Shown: piece after piece, positions 8,199 to 17,205 of the stretch | Numbering within the stretch: position 1 is the first letter of the stretch | Layout: every line of letters begins with the position of its first letter | NCBI RefSeq assembly: GCF_031127815.1 | Contig: NZ_JARXHY010000008.1 | Location: 62,001 to 126,000 of the forward strand | Source: Pelagicoccus sp. SDUM812003 | Lineage (GTDB): Bacteria > Verrucomicrobiota > Verrucomicrobiia > Opitutales > Opitutaceae | Direction of reading: 5' to 3' | Length of the DNA stretch: 64,000 bases | Notes under the pieces: model-generated | What the model saw: the letters and a program-made list of their open reading frames with translations, nothing else | The model's database searches: none | What the model was told of the DNA's origin: nothing | Translations under genes and position numbers: made by a program

Positions 8199-8786
8199 TT
8201 AGAAAATCCAGAAAACGACTACAACCAGGGCTAAACCCACCGCCACCGGGATCTGGTATCGCCGATATAGCGATTCGGCGCGGTCGCCCAACCAAAACAC
8301 CAGCAAAGCGAGCCCGAAATAGCGCAAGCCACGCGACAAAGCGGCGGCGGTTATGAAAGTCACAAAGGACAGCTTGGTCGCTCCGGCCGCGAGCATGGCG
8401 ATCTGAAACGGCAGCGGAGTCACCCCGACGCTAAACACGAAGGCGAAGCCGCTTTCATCCATACGCTGCATCACCGTATCGAACTGCTCTTCGCTGGAGA
8501 ACCTATCGACGATCCACTGCCCCACCGCATCGAAGAGAAAATATCCGACCGCGTAGCCCGCCGTCGCCCCGAGCAGACAGCCCAGCAAGACCACAAGGCT
8601 GATAAGCAGCATGCGATCCCGACGAGCCTGCATCAACGGAAAGAGAATCGTTTCCAGGGGAATCGGCAGCACCGTGGACTCCAGAAACGACGCCAAACCG
8701 ACTCCCCACAACATGCGGTCCGACTCGATCAATCGCTTCAAGTACCGAAGGGCCCACCCCTGCTTGTCTTTCTCGTTTTCGCTCAC
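8199..8786 (-). CDS. DedA/VTT-domain family inner membrane protein (YqaA-like)
   Basis: The product has 195 residues. After a short charged N-terminus there are hydrophobic segments at roughly residues 25-45, 55-85, 110-135 and 140-165, plus a final one. The segment ASFLESTVLPIPLETIL holds the acidic residue and proline-rich re-entrant loop typical of the family. The second conserved loop is FVFSVGVTPLPFQIAMLAAG. Family knowledge: VTT/DedA proteins transport or scramble lipids such as undecaprenyl phosphate and phosphatidylethanolamine, and affect membrane potential and envelope stress tolerance. The short form seen here is like YqaA. The specific lipid is unknown. Confidence 0.85.
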   Translation of the reverse strand: MSENEKDKQGWALRYLKRLIESDRMLWGVGLASFLESTVLPIPLETILFPLMQARRDRMLLISLVVLLGCLLGATAGYAVGYFLFDAVGQWIVDRFSSEEQFDTVMQRMDESGFAFVFSVGVTPLPFQIAMLAAGATKLSFVTFITAAALSRGLRYFGLALLVFWLGDRAESLYRRYQIPVAVGLALVVVVFWIF

Positions 8787-9062
8787 TCCGCTTAGGTGAC
8801 GATAGCCCTTTGCAGTTCCGATGCCGAAGTCCCGTTTCTGGAGCTCTTTTAGGTTTGGCTAAGGCGATCGGCCTTCGAACCCCATTCCGCGACGGACCTT
8901 CGACTCTCCTTAGGAAAAAAAAGCTTCGCGCCCAGGCCCAAGGCACGGTCTGCTTGAGGGGAATGGAATTTGGCTGCCGCTGCGATGCAACCTCGCCCGA
9001 ATCGTCGAGCCCGATCGCTCGGCTTGCCAATCAACCGACGTCTTCCCAATTCCCAATCAGAA

Positions 9063-10979
9063 ATGTCCTTATTCCGACGCATCTTCGGCAAATCCCAGAA
9101 GCCAGCGACCAACGCGGCTCCCGGACAGAGTGAAACGAGCGACTCCGAGCTCATCACCGTATTCGACAAGTACGGACGCGAGATGCAGATCGCGAAAAGC
9201 CAGTGGCGCGACAAGATCCTCGCCCCCAATCTCGAGCAAGCCTGGGACGAGCCGGACAAGCTCTATGGCTTTCTCCTGAGCGCCTTCAACGATCAGCTCT
9301 TCAGCGAAGTCGAGCACGCCGCCCAACGGCTCGCCGAAATCGATCCTCAACCCGATCGCGGGGCCACCACTCTGGCGATCGTCTACCAACAGACCAACCG
9401 ACCCGAACTCGCGGAAGCCGTCCTGCTGGACCACCTGAAAACCCACCCGGAATCCGGAACGGCGCTCACCAACCTAGCCAAAGCCCAAGAGGCCCTTGGA
9501 CGCCCCGAAGAGGCCGTTCAGACCCTCTGGCGGGGGCTGGAGCTGGATCCAAACCAGGACGTGGGCCTGCTTTGGTACGAAGCGATCCAGCGCGAAAGGC
9601 ATGGAGAAGAGGCCGGATTGGAGGCGTTCCGCCGCGTCGCCGCTCTTCCGGGCAGCTGGCGAGCCCAGCTCTGGGTGGCTCGAGCGGAGTTGGCAGCCGG
9701 AAATCTCGATCGAGCGATCGAGCTTTACGAGGAGAGCCTCGAGGCAGCTGGCGAGCCGGCGCCGTCCGACGCCTTGCAACAAATCACGGCGGATCTCGGA
9801 AAACAGGGGCATATCCTGCAAGCCATCGACTTGGTCAGCCCTCGCTACGACTTTGAAAGGCACGGCCTGCAAGCGGGAAACAACCTCATCAAAGCCTACT
9901 ACGACCTCGGCCAGCTCGACCACGCCCGCACCCTACTCACCCAGCTGCAAACCCTGCAGCGTCCCGATTATCAGGATACCCTCGCTCACTGGGACAACGT
10001 TCTGGCCAAAGCGGATTTCGAAACGCGACCCGAAATCGGCGACAAACCGCTCCAGGTCGAGGTCATTCCCGTGTCTGGTCCGATCTGGCTTAAGCAGGAT
10101 CACCCCATCTCCGAGCGCTTCCCCCGGAAGTCGCTCGACGCCCCGCTGATCGCCTTCACCGGCTGCTCCGTGGACCAGCCCAATCTGCCCGACAAACCCA
10201 CCGCTAGCCGAAGCGACAGCACCGGACGCTTCAGTCGCGCCCTGCCGCTCTACCTCTGCGAACGCATCCACCTCGAAAGCGCCCTGCGGTCTCGAGCCCC
10301 CATCCCCATGGTGGTCAATCAAGGAGGAGGCTTCGTGGTCACCTCCGAACAAAATCGGGCGGAAGACATCGCCCGACTCGCCCGCATGACCCCCGACCCT
10401 TCGGATACCCAGAACATCGCGGACTACGCCCTAGACGCCCACCTGGTGGCCCGAGGCGAAAACTGGACCCTAAAACTTCGCTTCATCCGCAGCATCGACG
10501 CGAAGGAGCTATGGGAAACTGAATACAATCTCCCGGAAAACGGCTTTCACCATATCGCAGCGGATATGCTGGCCGATATCTACCGCTGCATCGCCCGCGA
10601 GGCGGAGATTGAGGCCCAACCAAGCGTTCCGCCTCTCACTCAGCTCGAGGGGCGAGAGCTCGATCACTATCTGCTCAGACTGGAGCAGAGCCTCGGCGCT
10701 CGCTGCGCAGTGAGCATCCCCACAAGCGAGAACTTTCTCCACAACACGAGCGAGATCATTTCGGGTACGCTTTTTCTCTGTATCCAAAATCCCACCCACC
10801 TGCCATCGCGCTTCGTGCTTTGGCGAACGCTCGACGCCACCATGCAACTCGAGCCACAGCTCACTCACTCCTTCGCTCCCAAAATCAAGTCGCTGCAAGC
10901 CGACCACCCGATCGACCACCCCGCGTATCCAGAACTCTCGGCCGAGCTCGACTCGCTGTTCCAATCCGCCGCCAGCTAG
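9063..10979 (+). CDS. Tetratricopeptide-repeat protein with a TolB-N-like C-terminal half
   Basis: The product has 638 residues from the ATG at 9063, where MSLFRRIFGKSQKP gives a natural start. An upstream TTG frame at 8970 looks spurious. Residues about 60-330 contain TPR-like helical pairs (ALTNLAKAQEALGRPEEAVQ, RAELAAGNLDRAIELYEESL, KAYYDLGQLDHARTLL). The second half contains SALRSRAPIPMVVNQGGGFVVT and DAHLVARGENWTLKLRFIRS followed by AKELWETEY. This resembles the FlgO/TolB-N-like domain that follows or precedes TPRs in many signalling ATPases and cyclases. There is no signal peptide or membrane helix, so it is probably a cytoplasmic scaffold. Function unknown. Confidence 0.75.
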   Translation: MSLFRRIFGKSQKPATNAAPGQSETSDSELITVFDKYGREMQIAKSQWRDKILAPNLEQAWDEPDKLYGFLLSAFNDQLFSEVEHAAQRLAEIDPQPDRGATTLAIVYQQTNRPELAEAVLLDHLKTHPESGTALTNLAKAQEALGRPEEAVQTLWRGLELDPNQDVGLLWYEAIQRERHGEEAGLEAFRRVAALPGSWRAQLWVARAELAAGNLDRAIELYEESLEAAGEPAPSDALQQITADLGKQGHILQAIDLVSPRYDFERHGLQAGNNLIKAYYDLGQLDHARTLLTQLQTLQRPDYQDTLAHWDNVLAKADFETRPEIGDKPLQVEVIPVSGPIWLKQDHPISERFPRKSLDAPLIAFTGCSVDQPNLPDKPTASRSDSTGRFSRALPLYLCERIHLESALRSRAPIPMVVNQGGGFVVTSEQNRAEDIARLARMTPDPSDTQNIADYALDAHLVARGENWTLKLRFIRSIDAKELWETEYNLPENGFHHIAADMLADIYRCIAREAEIEAQPSVPPLTQLEGRELDHYLLRLEQSLGARCAVSIPTSENFLHNTSEIISGTLFLCIQNPTHLPSRFVLWRTLDATMQLEPQLTHSFAPKIKSLQADHPIDHPAYPELSAELDSLFQSAAS

Positions 10980-11025
10980 GCAGCTGACGAAAAGCAGCGC
11001 GCGGAGGCAGCAAAGCCCTCGAGGC

Positions 11026-11056
11026 AAAAAAAATCGGCAGCCCACAGGAGCTGCCG
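11026..11056 (-). terminator. Intrinsic terminator of the porin gene
   Basis: Read on the minus strand, a 7-bp GC-rich stem (CGGCAGC paired with GCTGCCG, 8-base loop) is followed after one base by a run of eight T. It begins 60 bp after the porin stop codon. Confidence 0.85.
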
Positions 11057-11115
11057 AAATCGAAAATCGGAACGGTGTCGGACGCAGTCGCCGCAGCGAG
11101 CGCGATGCCGATTGC

Positions 11116-12099
11116 TTAGAAGCGATACTTCGCGGCGAAAAGCAGACTGTCGCTTTCCACGTTGCCGGGATCGTTGAAGTCGTCCGGGTTGCTGATATCG
11201 TAGCTCTGGTCGTTGTACAAGGCGCTCAGCGAAAACGACTCCGTGAAGTACCATTCGCCGAACAAACCAAAACCGTCCTGCACCATCGAGCTGGTGGAAA
11301 AGTACGGCGTGCCCATCAGGTCGTCGGCATCCGAATACGAAAAGCCCACCGCGAGTTCACGCACCGGATACACCGTGAAGGTGAAATCGTAGACCTCGCC
11401 GCTGCTGTCGAACGGATCGTCATCGAGGTCATCGAAATCGGCCACGTCTACGTCCACAAACGAATAGCTGCCTTCGAAGCTGAACCCGATACTGTCGGTG
11501 AGTCTGCCGAAATGCTTGAAGCCAAGTCCGATCAGGTCGGTTTTCGAACCTCCGGCGCCATCGAGAATGAAGAAGTCGCCTTCAACATCCATCTTCGTGT
11601 ACTCGAGCTCCAAGGTGGTGTTCTCAGCGACGTACTTGCCGACCGCCAGAGAGTATCCATCGTAAGCCGGGTTGTAGCCGACCACAGCGACGCTGGGCGT
11701 TTCGCCTCCGCTTATATCCGCGTCAGCGTCCACGTAGGCCGCCTTCCCGTACCATCCATACTTGGGATCAATCCAAGCTCCAGAAATCGAATACACATCG
11801 GTATCGACCAGATTATCTATATCGTCATCCAATTCTTCGATATCCATCCCGAACTTCACGTAGGACGATCGGTCGATAAACGGCGCTTCGTGAATGGAGC
11901 GCCCCGACGGATCGAAGGATTGGAAGTAGTAGGCGGCCCGCAACGAGAAGTTGTCCTCCTGCACATCGATCTCGTCGATGTCCGCATCCTTGGTGGTGTA
12001 TCCCACCCCTAATTCCCAGTTCTGTGGCGCAGCGGACAAAAGCGCCGCGGCGCTGACGCCAACGAATCCAATTCCTAAATTTCTTCCTAGTTTGTTCAT
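11116..12099 (-). CDS. Outer membrane beta-barrel protein, putative porin
   Basis: The product has 327 residues. Start at 12099 is preceded by a very strong ribosome binding site (AAGGAGGAA about 7 bases upstream), suggesting high expression. The N-terminus MNKLGRNLGIGFVGVSAAALLSA is a Sec signal peptide. The rest alternates amphipathic strands (NWELGVGYTTKD, SLRAAYYFQSF, LELEYTKMDVEG, DLIGLGFKHFG, IGFSFEGSYSFVDVDVADF) with Asp-rich loops, and the chain ends in LLFAAKYRF. A C-terminal phenylalanine is the usual BAM recognition signal. The acidic loops suggest Ca2+ or surface binding. Substrate unknown. A terminator follows. Upstream, at 12146..12158, lies an AACGTT-centred partial palindrome. 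Confidence 0.85.
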   Translation of the reverse strand: MNKLGRNLGIGFVGVSAAALLSAAPQNWELGVGYTTKDADIDEIDVQEDNFSLRAAYYFQSFDPSGRSIHEAPFIDRSSYVKFGMDIEELDDDIDNLVDTDVYSISGAWIDPKYGWYGKAAYVDADADISGGETPSVAVVGYNPAYDGYSLAVGKYVAENTTLELEYTKMDVEGDFFILDGAGGSKTDLIGLGFKHFGRLTDSIGFSFEGSYSFVDVDVADFDDLDDDPFDSSGEVYDFTFTVYPVRELAVGFSYSDADDLMGTPYFSTSSMVQDGFGLFGEWYFTESFSLSALYNDQSYDISNPDDFNDPGNVESDSLLFAAKYRF

Positions 12100-12211
12100 A
12101 CGGATTTCCTCCTTGGTTTGTGTTCGATGTAAGTCTCACCCGCCTCGCAACGTTCGCGCCAAACCGTGATTCCCTCCGGATTGAGACCCGGAGCAGGACG
12201 CGTTTTTCCTA

Positions 12212-13402
12212 TTGTTCCTCAAGGTTTTACGAAATCAAAAATGCAAGCGCTGTCCCCTTTGCAGCTTCGGCATACCGGGCAGCGCTCCGATTCATTCGGC
12301 ACCACCTTCGACGCGAAGCGCACCGCATCGTGCGACGTTTTTCTTTGCCGTCGACGACCCGAGCTCGACAAGCCTGCCAGCGTCCGCCATTCAGCCGCTT
12401 ATAAGCGACACTCCAGACAACAGCTCCGACCGTCCCTCTCCCGGGCGCTTCATCCCTGCCGAACTCGATCAAACCCGGCTCGACAAGGCGGTGAAAGTCC
12501 ACTTCGACCTGCCGTGGAACAAGGCCCGCTCCTGGATCGGTACAGGAAAGATCTTCCTCAACGGAACTCGAGTCCTGGAGCTGGATCGTCTGGTCGCAGA
12601 GGGCGACCGCATCGAGCTACGCATCAGCGCTCCGCGCCCCGCCTCCGAAGCCGCTTTCGACCCCAAAAACGTCCTTCATTTCGACGATCATATCGTGGTG
12701 GTCAACAAACCGGCCGGCCTCCTCACCGTGCCCCATCCGGAAGCTCCCGGCGAACCATCTCTCGATCGCCTGACGCAGGCCTTTCTTCGCAAAGCGGATC
12801 GCGGGTCGCGGCAGAACCAAGCCAGCTTGGGCGTGGCGCACCGCATCGACAAGGACACCAGCGGGCTGGTGGTTTTCGCCCGCACTTCGCTAGCCCTCAA
12901 GGGCCTTACCGAGCAGTTTCGCGCCCACAGCATCCAGCGACGCTACCTGGCGATCGTTCACGGCTCCATCGAGGCCCAGACCCTTCGCAGTCACCTGCTT
13001 CGCGACACCGGGCAAGGCCTTCGCGGCTCCGCTCCGCAAGGTCAAACCTCATCGACGGGCGAAACGCTCGGCCGGCTCGCCATCACCCATGTTTCCGTCG
13101 AGGAGTCCCTCCCCGCGGCCACGCTCGTTTCCTGCCGCATCGAGACCGGACGGACCCACCAGATCCGTATCCACTTGAGCGAGACAGGGCATCCAATCGT
13201 TGGCGAAAAGGTCTACATCCGAAACTACGAGGGACCGCTCATCGCCGCCGATCGGGTCCTGCTGCACGCAGCCGAATTGGGCTTCATTCACCCCGCCAGC
13301 GGCCAGACCGTGCAGTGGACGCAGCCCTTGCCCCAGGATTTCCGAAAACGTCTCAAAACCCTGCGCAGTTTCCAGCCCAGAAAGCGCTCCCCGCGAAGCT
13401 AG
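12212..13402 (+). CDS. RluA-family 23S rRNA/tRNA pseudouridine synthase (start uncertain)
   Basis: The frame gives up to 396 residues from a TTG at 12212. An S4-type RNA-binding segment (LDKAVKVHFDLPWNKARSWI then GKIFLNGTRV) occupies about residues 88-125. The catalytic motif is HRIDKDTSGLVVFA with the nucleophilic aspartate at 213, and RIETGRTHQIRIHL is the RluA C-terminal motif. Family role: converts uridine to pseudouridine in structured RNA. Oddity: upstream of the S4 domain this frame has no ATG and no GTG. The only standard alternative start is the TTG at 12212. An ATT at 12389 is the other speculative candidate. The first 65 or so residues look non-conserved. Confidence 0.85.
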   Translation: MFLKVLRNQKCKRCPLCSFGIPGSAPIHSAPPSTRSAPHRATFFFAVDDPSSTSLPASAIQPLISDTPDNSSDRPSPGRFIPAELDQTRLDKAVKVHFDLPWNKARSWIGTGKIFLNGTRVLELDRLVAEGDRIELRISAPRPASEAAFDPKNVLHFDDHIVVVNKPAGLLTVPHPEAPGEPSLDRLTQAFLRKADRGSRQNQASLGVAHRIDKDTSGLVVFARTSLALKGLTEQFRAHSIQRRYLAIVHGSIEAQTLRSHLLRDTGQGLRGSAPQGQTSSTGETLGRLAITHVSVEESLPAATLVSCRIETGRTHQIRIHLSETGHPIVGEKVYIRNYEGPLIAADRVLLHAAELGFIHPASGQTVQWTQPLPQDFRKRLKTLRSFQPRKRSPRS

Positions 13403-13412
13403 CCGCCCCGCG

Positions 13413-13450
13413 CGGCGCCAAATAGAGACCACTCGACCGGTTTGGCGCCG
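13413..13450. promoter_or_regulatory. Inverted repeat upstream of the amino acid ABC operon
   Basis: CGGCGCCAAA (13413-13422) and TTTGGCGCCG (13441-13450) are perfect 10-base inverted copies separated by 18 bases. They lie between the pseudouridine synthase stop (13402) and the binding-protein start (13479). The arms could be a regulator site or a hairpin ending the upstream transcript. No T-run follows, so a terminator is less likely. Confidence 0.35.
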
Positions 13451-13478
13451 ATCGAGCTAGGGAAATACCTGACTGCCT

Positions 13479-14258
13479 ATGAACGCTCTCCCTTCGCGCC
13501 TCCCGCTCCAATCGCTCTTCGCCATGCTCGCTCTGCTGCTCCTCTCGGGCTGCGGAGGATCCGGCGACAACGCCCTCATCGTGGGCACCGAGCCCACCTA
13601 TCCGCCCTTCGAGATGACCGATGACACGGGAGCGATCATCGGCTTCGATATCGATCTTCTGACGGCCATCGCCGCGGACCAGGGGCTGGAGATCGAGTTT
13701 CGAGACATGGACTTCGACTCCATCATACCCGCCCTGCAAGCGGGAAACATCGACATCGCCGCCTCCGGACTTTCCATCACCCCAGCCCGCCAGCAGCAAG
13801 TCCTGTTCACCGATCCCTACATCGAAGCCGGTCTCGTCATCGCCGTCACCATGAAAAACGCCCACGTATCGGGCCCGGACGACCTGCGAGGTCTCACCGT
13901 CGTCGTGCAGCAAGGCACCACGGGCGCCGCCAAGGCGGAGGAGCTGAAGGCGGAAGGAAAGATCGGAAAAATAAAGTACTTTCCCAACGTTTCAGTGGCG
14001 GTCATGGAACTGGTAAACGGGGGAGCCGACGCCTTGATCAACGACAAGCCAGTGACCCAGGCCTTCGTATCCAAACAGCCTGACAAGTTGAAGATCGTGG
14101 GCGAAACGCTGGTCAGCGACGAATACGGATTCGCGGTCGCGAAGGCCAACACCGATCTCGCCGCCAAGCTAAACGCCGGGCTGACCAAGGTCAAAGCAGA
14201 GGGCCTCATCGAGGAGCTTTCCGAAAAGTACTTCGAAAAGGCGCCTGGGCATCCATGA
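13479..14258 (+). CDS. Polar amino acid ABC transporter substrate-binding lipoprotein
   Basis: The product has 259 residues. The signal ends in the lipobox LLSGC with lipidated Cys25. The SBP_bac_3 fold is clear: VGTEPTYPPFEMTDDTGAI, GFDIDLLTAIA, FDSIIPALQAGNIDIAASGL, SITPARQQQVLFTDPY, and the second-lobe VVVQQGTTGAAKAEE and DALINDKPV. The arginine in TPAR and the aspartate in NDKP are at the expected ligand-binding positions. Family role: captures polar amino acids for the adjacent permease and ATPase. Its stop codon overlaps the permease start by 4 bases (ATGA), so the three genes form one operon. Being a lipoprotein rather than a free periplasmic protein is less usual for a Gram-negative member. 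Confidence 0.92.
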   Translation: MNALPSRLPLQSLFAMLALLLLSGCGGSGDNALIVGTEPTYPPFEMTDDTGAIIGFDIDLLTAIAADQGLEIEFRDMDFDSIIPALQAGNIDIAASGLSITPARQQQVLFTDPYIEAGLVIAVTMKNAHVSGPDDLRGLTVVVQQGTTGAAKAEELKAEGKIGKIKYFPNVSVAVMELVNGGADALINDKPVTQAFVSKQPDKLKIVGETLVSDEYGFAVAKANTDLAAKLNAGLTKVKAEGLIEELSEKYFEKAPGHP

Positions 14259-14932
14259 GCGATTTTTTGGAACACCTCACGGGTTCCTTGCCCTACCTCG
14301 CAAAAGGGGCCGTATTCACTATCCTGATATCGGTCGCCTCCATGTTGGCAGGCTCGGCTTTGGGCTTGCTTGTTTGCCTCGGGAAGCTCTCTCGTCGCAG
14401 GCCTCTTCGGCTCTGCTGCGTCGCCTACATCGACCTTTTCCGTGGCACGCCCCTTCTGGTGCAGATCCTGTTCATCTACTTCGGTTTCCCAAACTTGCTG
14501 CAACAGGTCTTCGACCGACCGTTTCCCTTCGATCCGCTCGTCGCCGGTTTCATCGCCTTCAGCCTCAACGCGGGCGCGTACATCGCGGAGATCTTTCGCG
14601 CCGGCATCGAGTCGCTCTCCAAAGGACAAACGGAGGCATCCTTGTCATTGGGGCTCACCTACAGCCAAACCATGCGCTTCGTCATCCTTCCACAGGCCTT
14701 TCGTCGCATGATTCCGGCCCTCGGAAACGAGTTCATCACCCTGCTGAAGGACACCTCGCTTCTCTCCGCCATCGCCGTCTCGGAAATCGTCAAGGAAGGC
14801 CGTCTCTACATCGCCCGCACCTATGCCGCCTTCCCCACCTACCTGGCGATCGCCCTGGTCTACTTCGCGCTGACCTTCATCGCTTCTCGCCTCTTCACTC
14901 GACTGGAAAGGAGCTTGCGCGTCGATGATTGA
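14255..14932 (+). CDS. Polar amino acid ABC transporter permease
   Basis: The product has 225 residues. It belongs to the HisMQ/GlnP family, with about five membrane segments, the early conserved [19 protein letters not shown], and the EAA loop ([20 protein letters not shown]) that docks to the ATPase. It starts within the last codons of the binding-protein gene and overlaps the ATPase gene by 8 bases, indicating tight translational coupling. One permease gene is present, so the channel is probably a homodimer. Confidence 0.93.
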   Translation: MSDFLEHLTGSLPYLAKGAVFTILISVASMLAGSALGLLVCLGKLSRRRPLRLCCVAYIDLFRGTPLLVQILFIYFGFPNLLQQVFDRPFPFDPLVAGFIAFSLNAGAYIAEIFRAGIESLSKGQTEASLSLGLTYSQTMRFVILPQAFRRMIPALGNEFITLLKDTSLLSAIAVSEIVKEGRLYIARTYAAFPTYLAIALVYFALTFIASRLFTRLERSLRVDD

Positions 14933-15656
14933 GATCCAAAACCTCAGCAAAAGCTTCGGACCGCTCGAAGTGCTGAAAGGCATCGACTGCTCCATCGTCA
15001 AAGGCGAGACGCTCTGTCTGATCGGCCCCTCCGGTTCCGGAAAAAGCACCTTCCTTCGCTGTATCAATCATATGGAGACGCCCAGCGGCGGCGTCATTCG
15101 CTTTCAAGGTCGAACCATCGATACGCATCCGAAGGCCATCTGTCAGCTGCGTTCCGAGATCGGCATGGTTTTCCAGCACTTCAACCTGTTTCCCCACCTG
15201 ACGGTTCTGCAAAACATCGTCCTCGCTCCCCAGAAGGCTCGCAAGCAAAGCCGAGAGGAAGCGGAGGAACGCGCCTACGCCTTGCTTGACCAAGTGGGTC
15301 TGCGCGAAAAAGCCCACGCCTATCCCGCCAAGCTCTCGGGCGGACAGCAGCAGCGCGTCGCCATCGCTCGGGCCCTCGCCATGCAGCCGCAAGCCATCCT
15401 CTTCGACGAGCCCACCTCCGCTCTCGACCCGGAAATGATCGGCGAAGTGCAAACCGTGATTCGCGGCTTGGCCAAGACCGGCATGACGCTTGTCATCGTC
15501 ACCCACGAGATGGCCTTCGCTCGGGAAGTCGCCAGTCGCGTGCTCTTCATGGATGGCGGAAAAATCGTCGAAGAAGGTCCCCCGAGGCAACTGTTCACCA
15601 ATCCTCAGCGAGAGCGCACCAAAGCGTTCCTGCGCACGCTTCCCGCCTCCTCCTGA
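14925..15656 (+). CDS. Polar amino acid ABC transporter ATP-binding protein
   Basis: The product has 243 residues, normal for GlnQ/ArtP-type ATPases. Walker A is GPSGSGKS (34-41). The Q-loop region is [14 protein letters not shown], the signature is LSGGQQQR, Walker B is [15 protein letters not shown], and the H-loop is VTHEM. All ATPase residues are intact. It is the third gene of the operon and overlaps the permease gene. It energises uptake of a polar amino acid whose identity cannot be told from sequence. Confidence 0.94.
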   Translation: MIEIQNLSKSFGPLEVLKGIDCSIVKGETLCLIGPSGSGKSTFLRCINHMETPSGGVIRFQGRTIDTHPKAICQLRSEIGMVFQHFNLFPHLTVLQNIVLAPQKARKQSREEAEERAYALLDQVGLREKAHAYPAKLSGGQQQRVAIARALAMQPQAILFDEPTSALDPEMIGEVQTVIRGLAKTGMTLVIVTHEMAFAREVASRVLFMDGGKIVEEGPPRQLFTNPQRERTKAFLRTLPASS

Positions 15657-15713
15657 TCCTTTTGCCGCGCCCTTCCCGGCGCAGGGCTTTTCCCCAGTCC
15701 CAGCACGCAACCT

Positions 15714-16859
15714 ATGACGCGTCTCGGGCGTTATCCAAACATGGAAACGCATGCCAACCCCATCCCCACTCGCCGCAAATTCGTCCAGCTGAGCGCCCTC
15801 GGGGCTCTATCCCTCGGCTCCCTCTCCCGAACCCTAGCCCAATCGCCTTCGACGCCTTCCACGAAAAAGCTGGGCGTCGCCCTGTGCGGACTCGGCATGT
15901 ACTCCACCGGTCAACTCGGCCCCGCCCTGCGCCAAACCCAACACTGCGAGCTGCGCGGCGTGGTGACGGGCGATCCCGAGAAAGGCCGACGGTGGGCCCG
16001 CGAATACGGTTTTCCCGAGTCCAGCGTCTACGGCTACGACACCATCGAAGACATGGCCGATAACGGCGACATCGACATCCTCTACTCCGTCACGCCGCCC
16101 GCCCTGCACAAGCGCGACACCCTGCGCGGCTTCGAGGCGGGCAAGCACGTCATCTCGGAAAAGCCCATGGCCATGGACGTCGCCGAATGCGACGAGATGA
16201 TCGCCGCCGCCGAGCGAGCGGGAAAACAGCTCACCATCGGATACCGCACCCACTTTCACCCGTATTACGAAATGCTAAAGGAGGCGGTGGCGGATCATCG
16301 ATTCGGAAATCTCTCCAAACTCTCCGGCGGCTTCGGATTCAATTCCCGCCCCTTGGGCACCTGGCGCATGAAGCGCGATATGGGCGGCGGTCCCCTCATG
16401 GACCTGGGCGTCTACGTGCTGTACGCCTCCGCCATGGCGAAAAACGAACAGGCGCCCGTCGCCGTCACCGCCAAGCGCCCCCCAGCCCGATACCCCGACG
16501 TTTTCGACGAGGTGGAGGAAACCATGTATTTCTCTCTTGAATACGCGGACGGATCGAGCTGCGAGGGCGAGACCAGCTGGGTACAGCCTTCGAACCACTT
16601 CCGAGTGGAAGGCAGCGACGGCTGGTTCGAAACCGGGCCCGCATTTTCCTACGGTGGCTTGAGCGGCAGCGTTAGCGGCGAGGGGCGGCTGCCCTCCTAC
16701 GCCGGCTTCAACCAGCAGGCGGCGCAGATGGACCACATCGCCCTTTGCATCAAGGAGGGCCGCGAGACCATCATCCCAGGAAGCTTGGGCCGCCGAGACA
16801 TCCAGCTCGTGCAGGCCATCCAGGAATCCGCACGCTCCGGCCAGCGCGTGACGCTCTGA
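15714..16859 (+). CDS. Gfo/Idh/MocA oxidoreductase, glucose-fructose oxidoreductase-like, Tat-exported
   Basis: The product has 381 residues from the ATG at 15714. An ATG at 15741 is also possible and still precedes the Tat motif TRRKFVQLSALGALSLG. The dinucleotide motif is GVALCGLGMYSTG at about residues 54-66. ISEKPMAMDVAECDEM is the family EKP segment. GGGPLMDLGVYVLYA has Tyr in place of the usual His, as in glucose-fructose oxidoreductases, which keep NADP tightly bound. It starts 57 bp after the ABC ATPase and may be read from the same transcript. Likely role: sugar oxidation or interconversion in the periplasm. Substrate unknown. Confidence 0.86.
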   Translation: MTRLGRYPNMETHANPIPTRRKFVQLSALGALSLGSLSRTLAQSPSTPSTKKLGVALCGLGMYSTGQLGPALRQTQHCELRGVVTGDPEKGRRWAREYGFPESSVYGYDTIEDMADNGDIDILYSVTPPALHKRDTLRGFEAGKHVISEKPMAMDVAECDEMIAAAERAGKQLTIGYRTHFHPYYEMLKEAVADHRFGNLSKLSGGFGFNSRPLGTWRMKRDMGGGPLMDLGVYVLYASAMAKNEQAPVAVTAKRPPARYPDVFDEVEETMYFSLEYADGSSCEGETSWVQPSNHFRVEGSDGWFETGPAFSYGGLSGSVSGEGRLPSYAGFNQQAAQMDHIALCIKEGRETIIPGSLGRRDIQLVQAIQESARSGQRVTL

Positions 16860-16920
16860 GCCGGACGAACAGCGCCCGAGGTTCGCTGGCCGGTTCGACA
16901 GCGCCCCTCTCGGCCCTAAG

Positions 16921-17130
16921 CTGCAAGGTGTCGATGAACTTCCCGGTTCCTTGTTGCGAGCCGCCATCGAAGAACTGGTCGAAAACGCCTCCCAATACTC
17001 GCCAGCTGGGACGCGCATACGCATTTCCGGCGAGCAAACCGAAGACGACTACCTGCTCACCATCGCCGATCGGGGTCGGGGTATGAGCGCCGAGCAGATC
17101 GACGCCTTCATACCGTTCGAGCGCCAGCCA
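16921..17130 (+). pseudogene. Decayed histidine-kinase ATPase-domain fragment
   Basis: The frame encodes a clear piece of a HATPase_c domain: AAIEELVENASQYSP (N box), TEDDYLLTIADRGRGMS (G1 box), then EQIDAFIPFER. At that point a kinase would continue through an F box to GLGLAI, but here the similarity stops. The open frame runs into unrelated residues to a stop at 17241, inside the 3' end of the convergent lipoprotein gene. There is no HisKA domain, no believable start codon (TTG at 16951 at best) and no G2 box. I read it as the remnant of a deleted two-component gene. Confidence 0.6.
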
Positions 17131-17205
17131 GTTCGTGTCGGATCGTTCAGTCCTTGCCCCGCGCGGAGGGAAACGCCTTTCGCAATCCCGAAACGCCTCT
17201 GGGCG

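Noticed and set aside
8936-8956. Sigma-54-like GGCACGGTCTGCTTG before the TPR gene
   Set aside because: The GG to GC spacing is 8 instead of 10 bases, which is not functional for RpoN.
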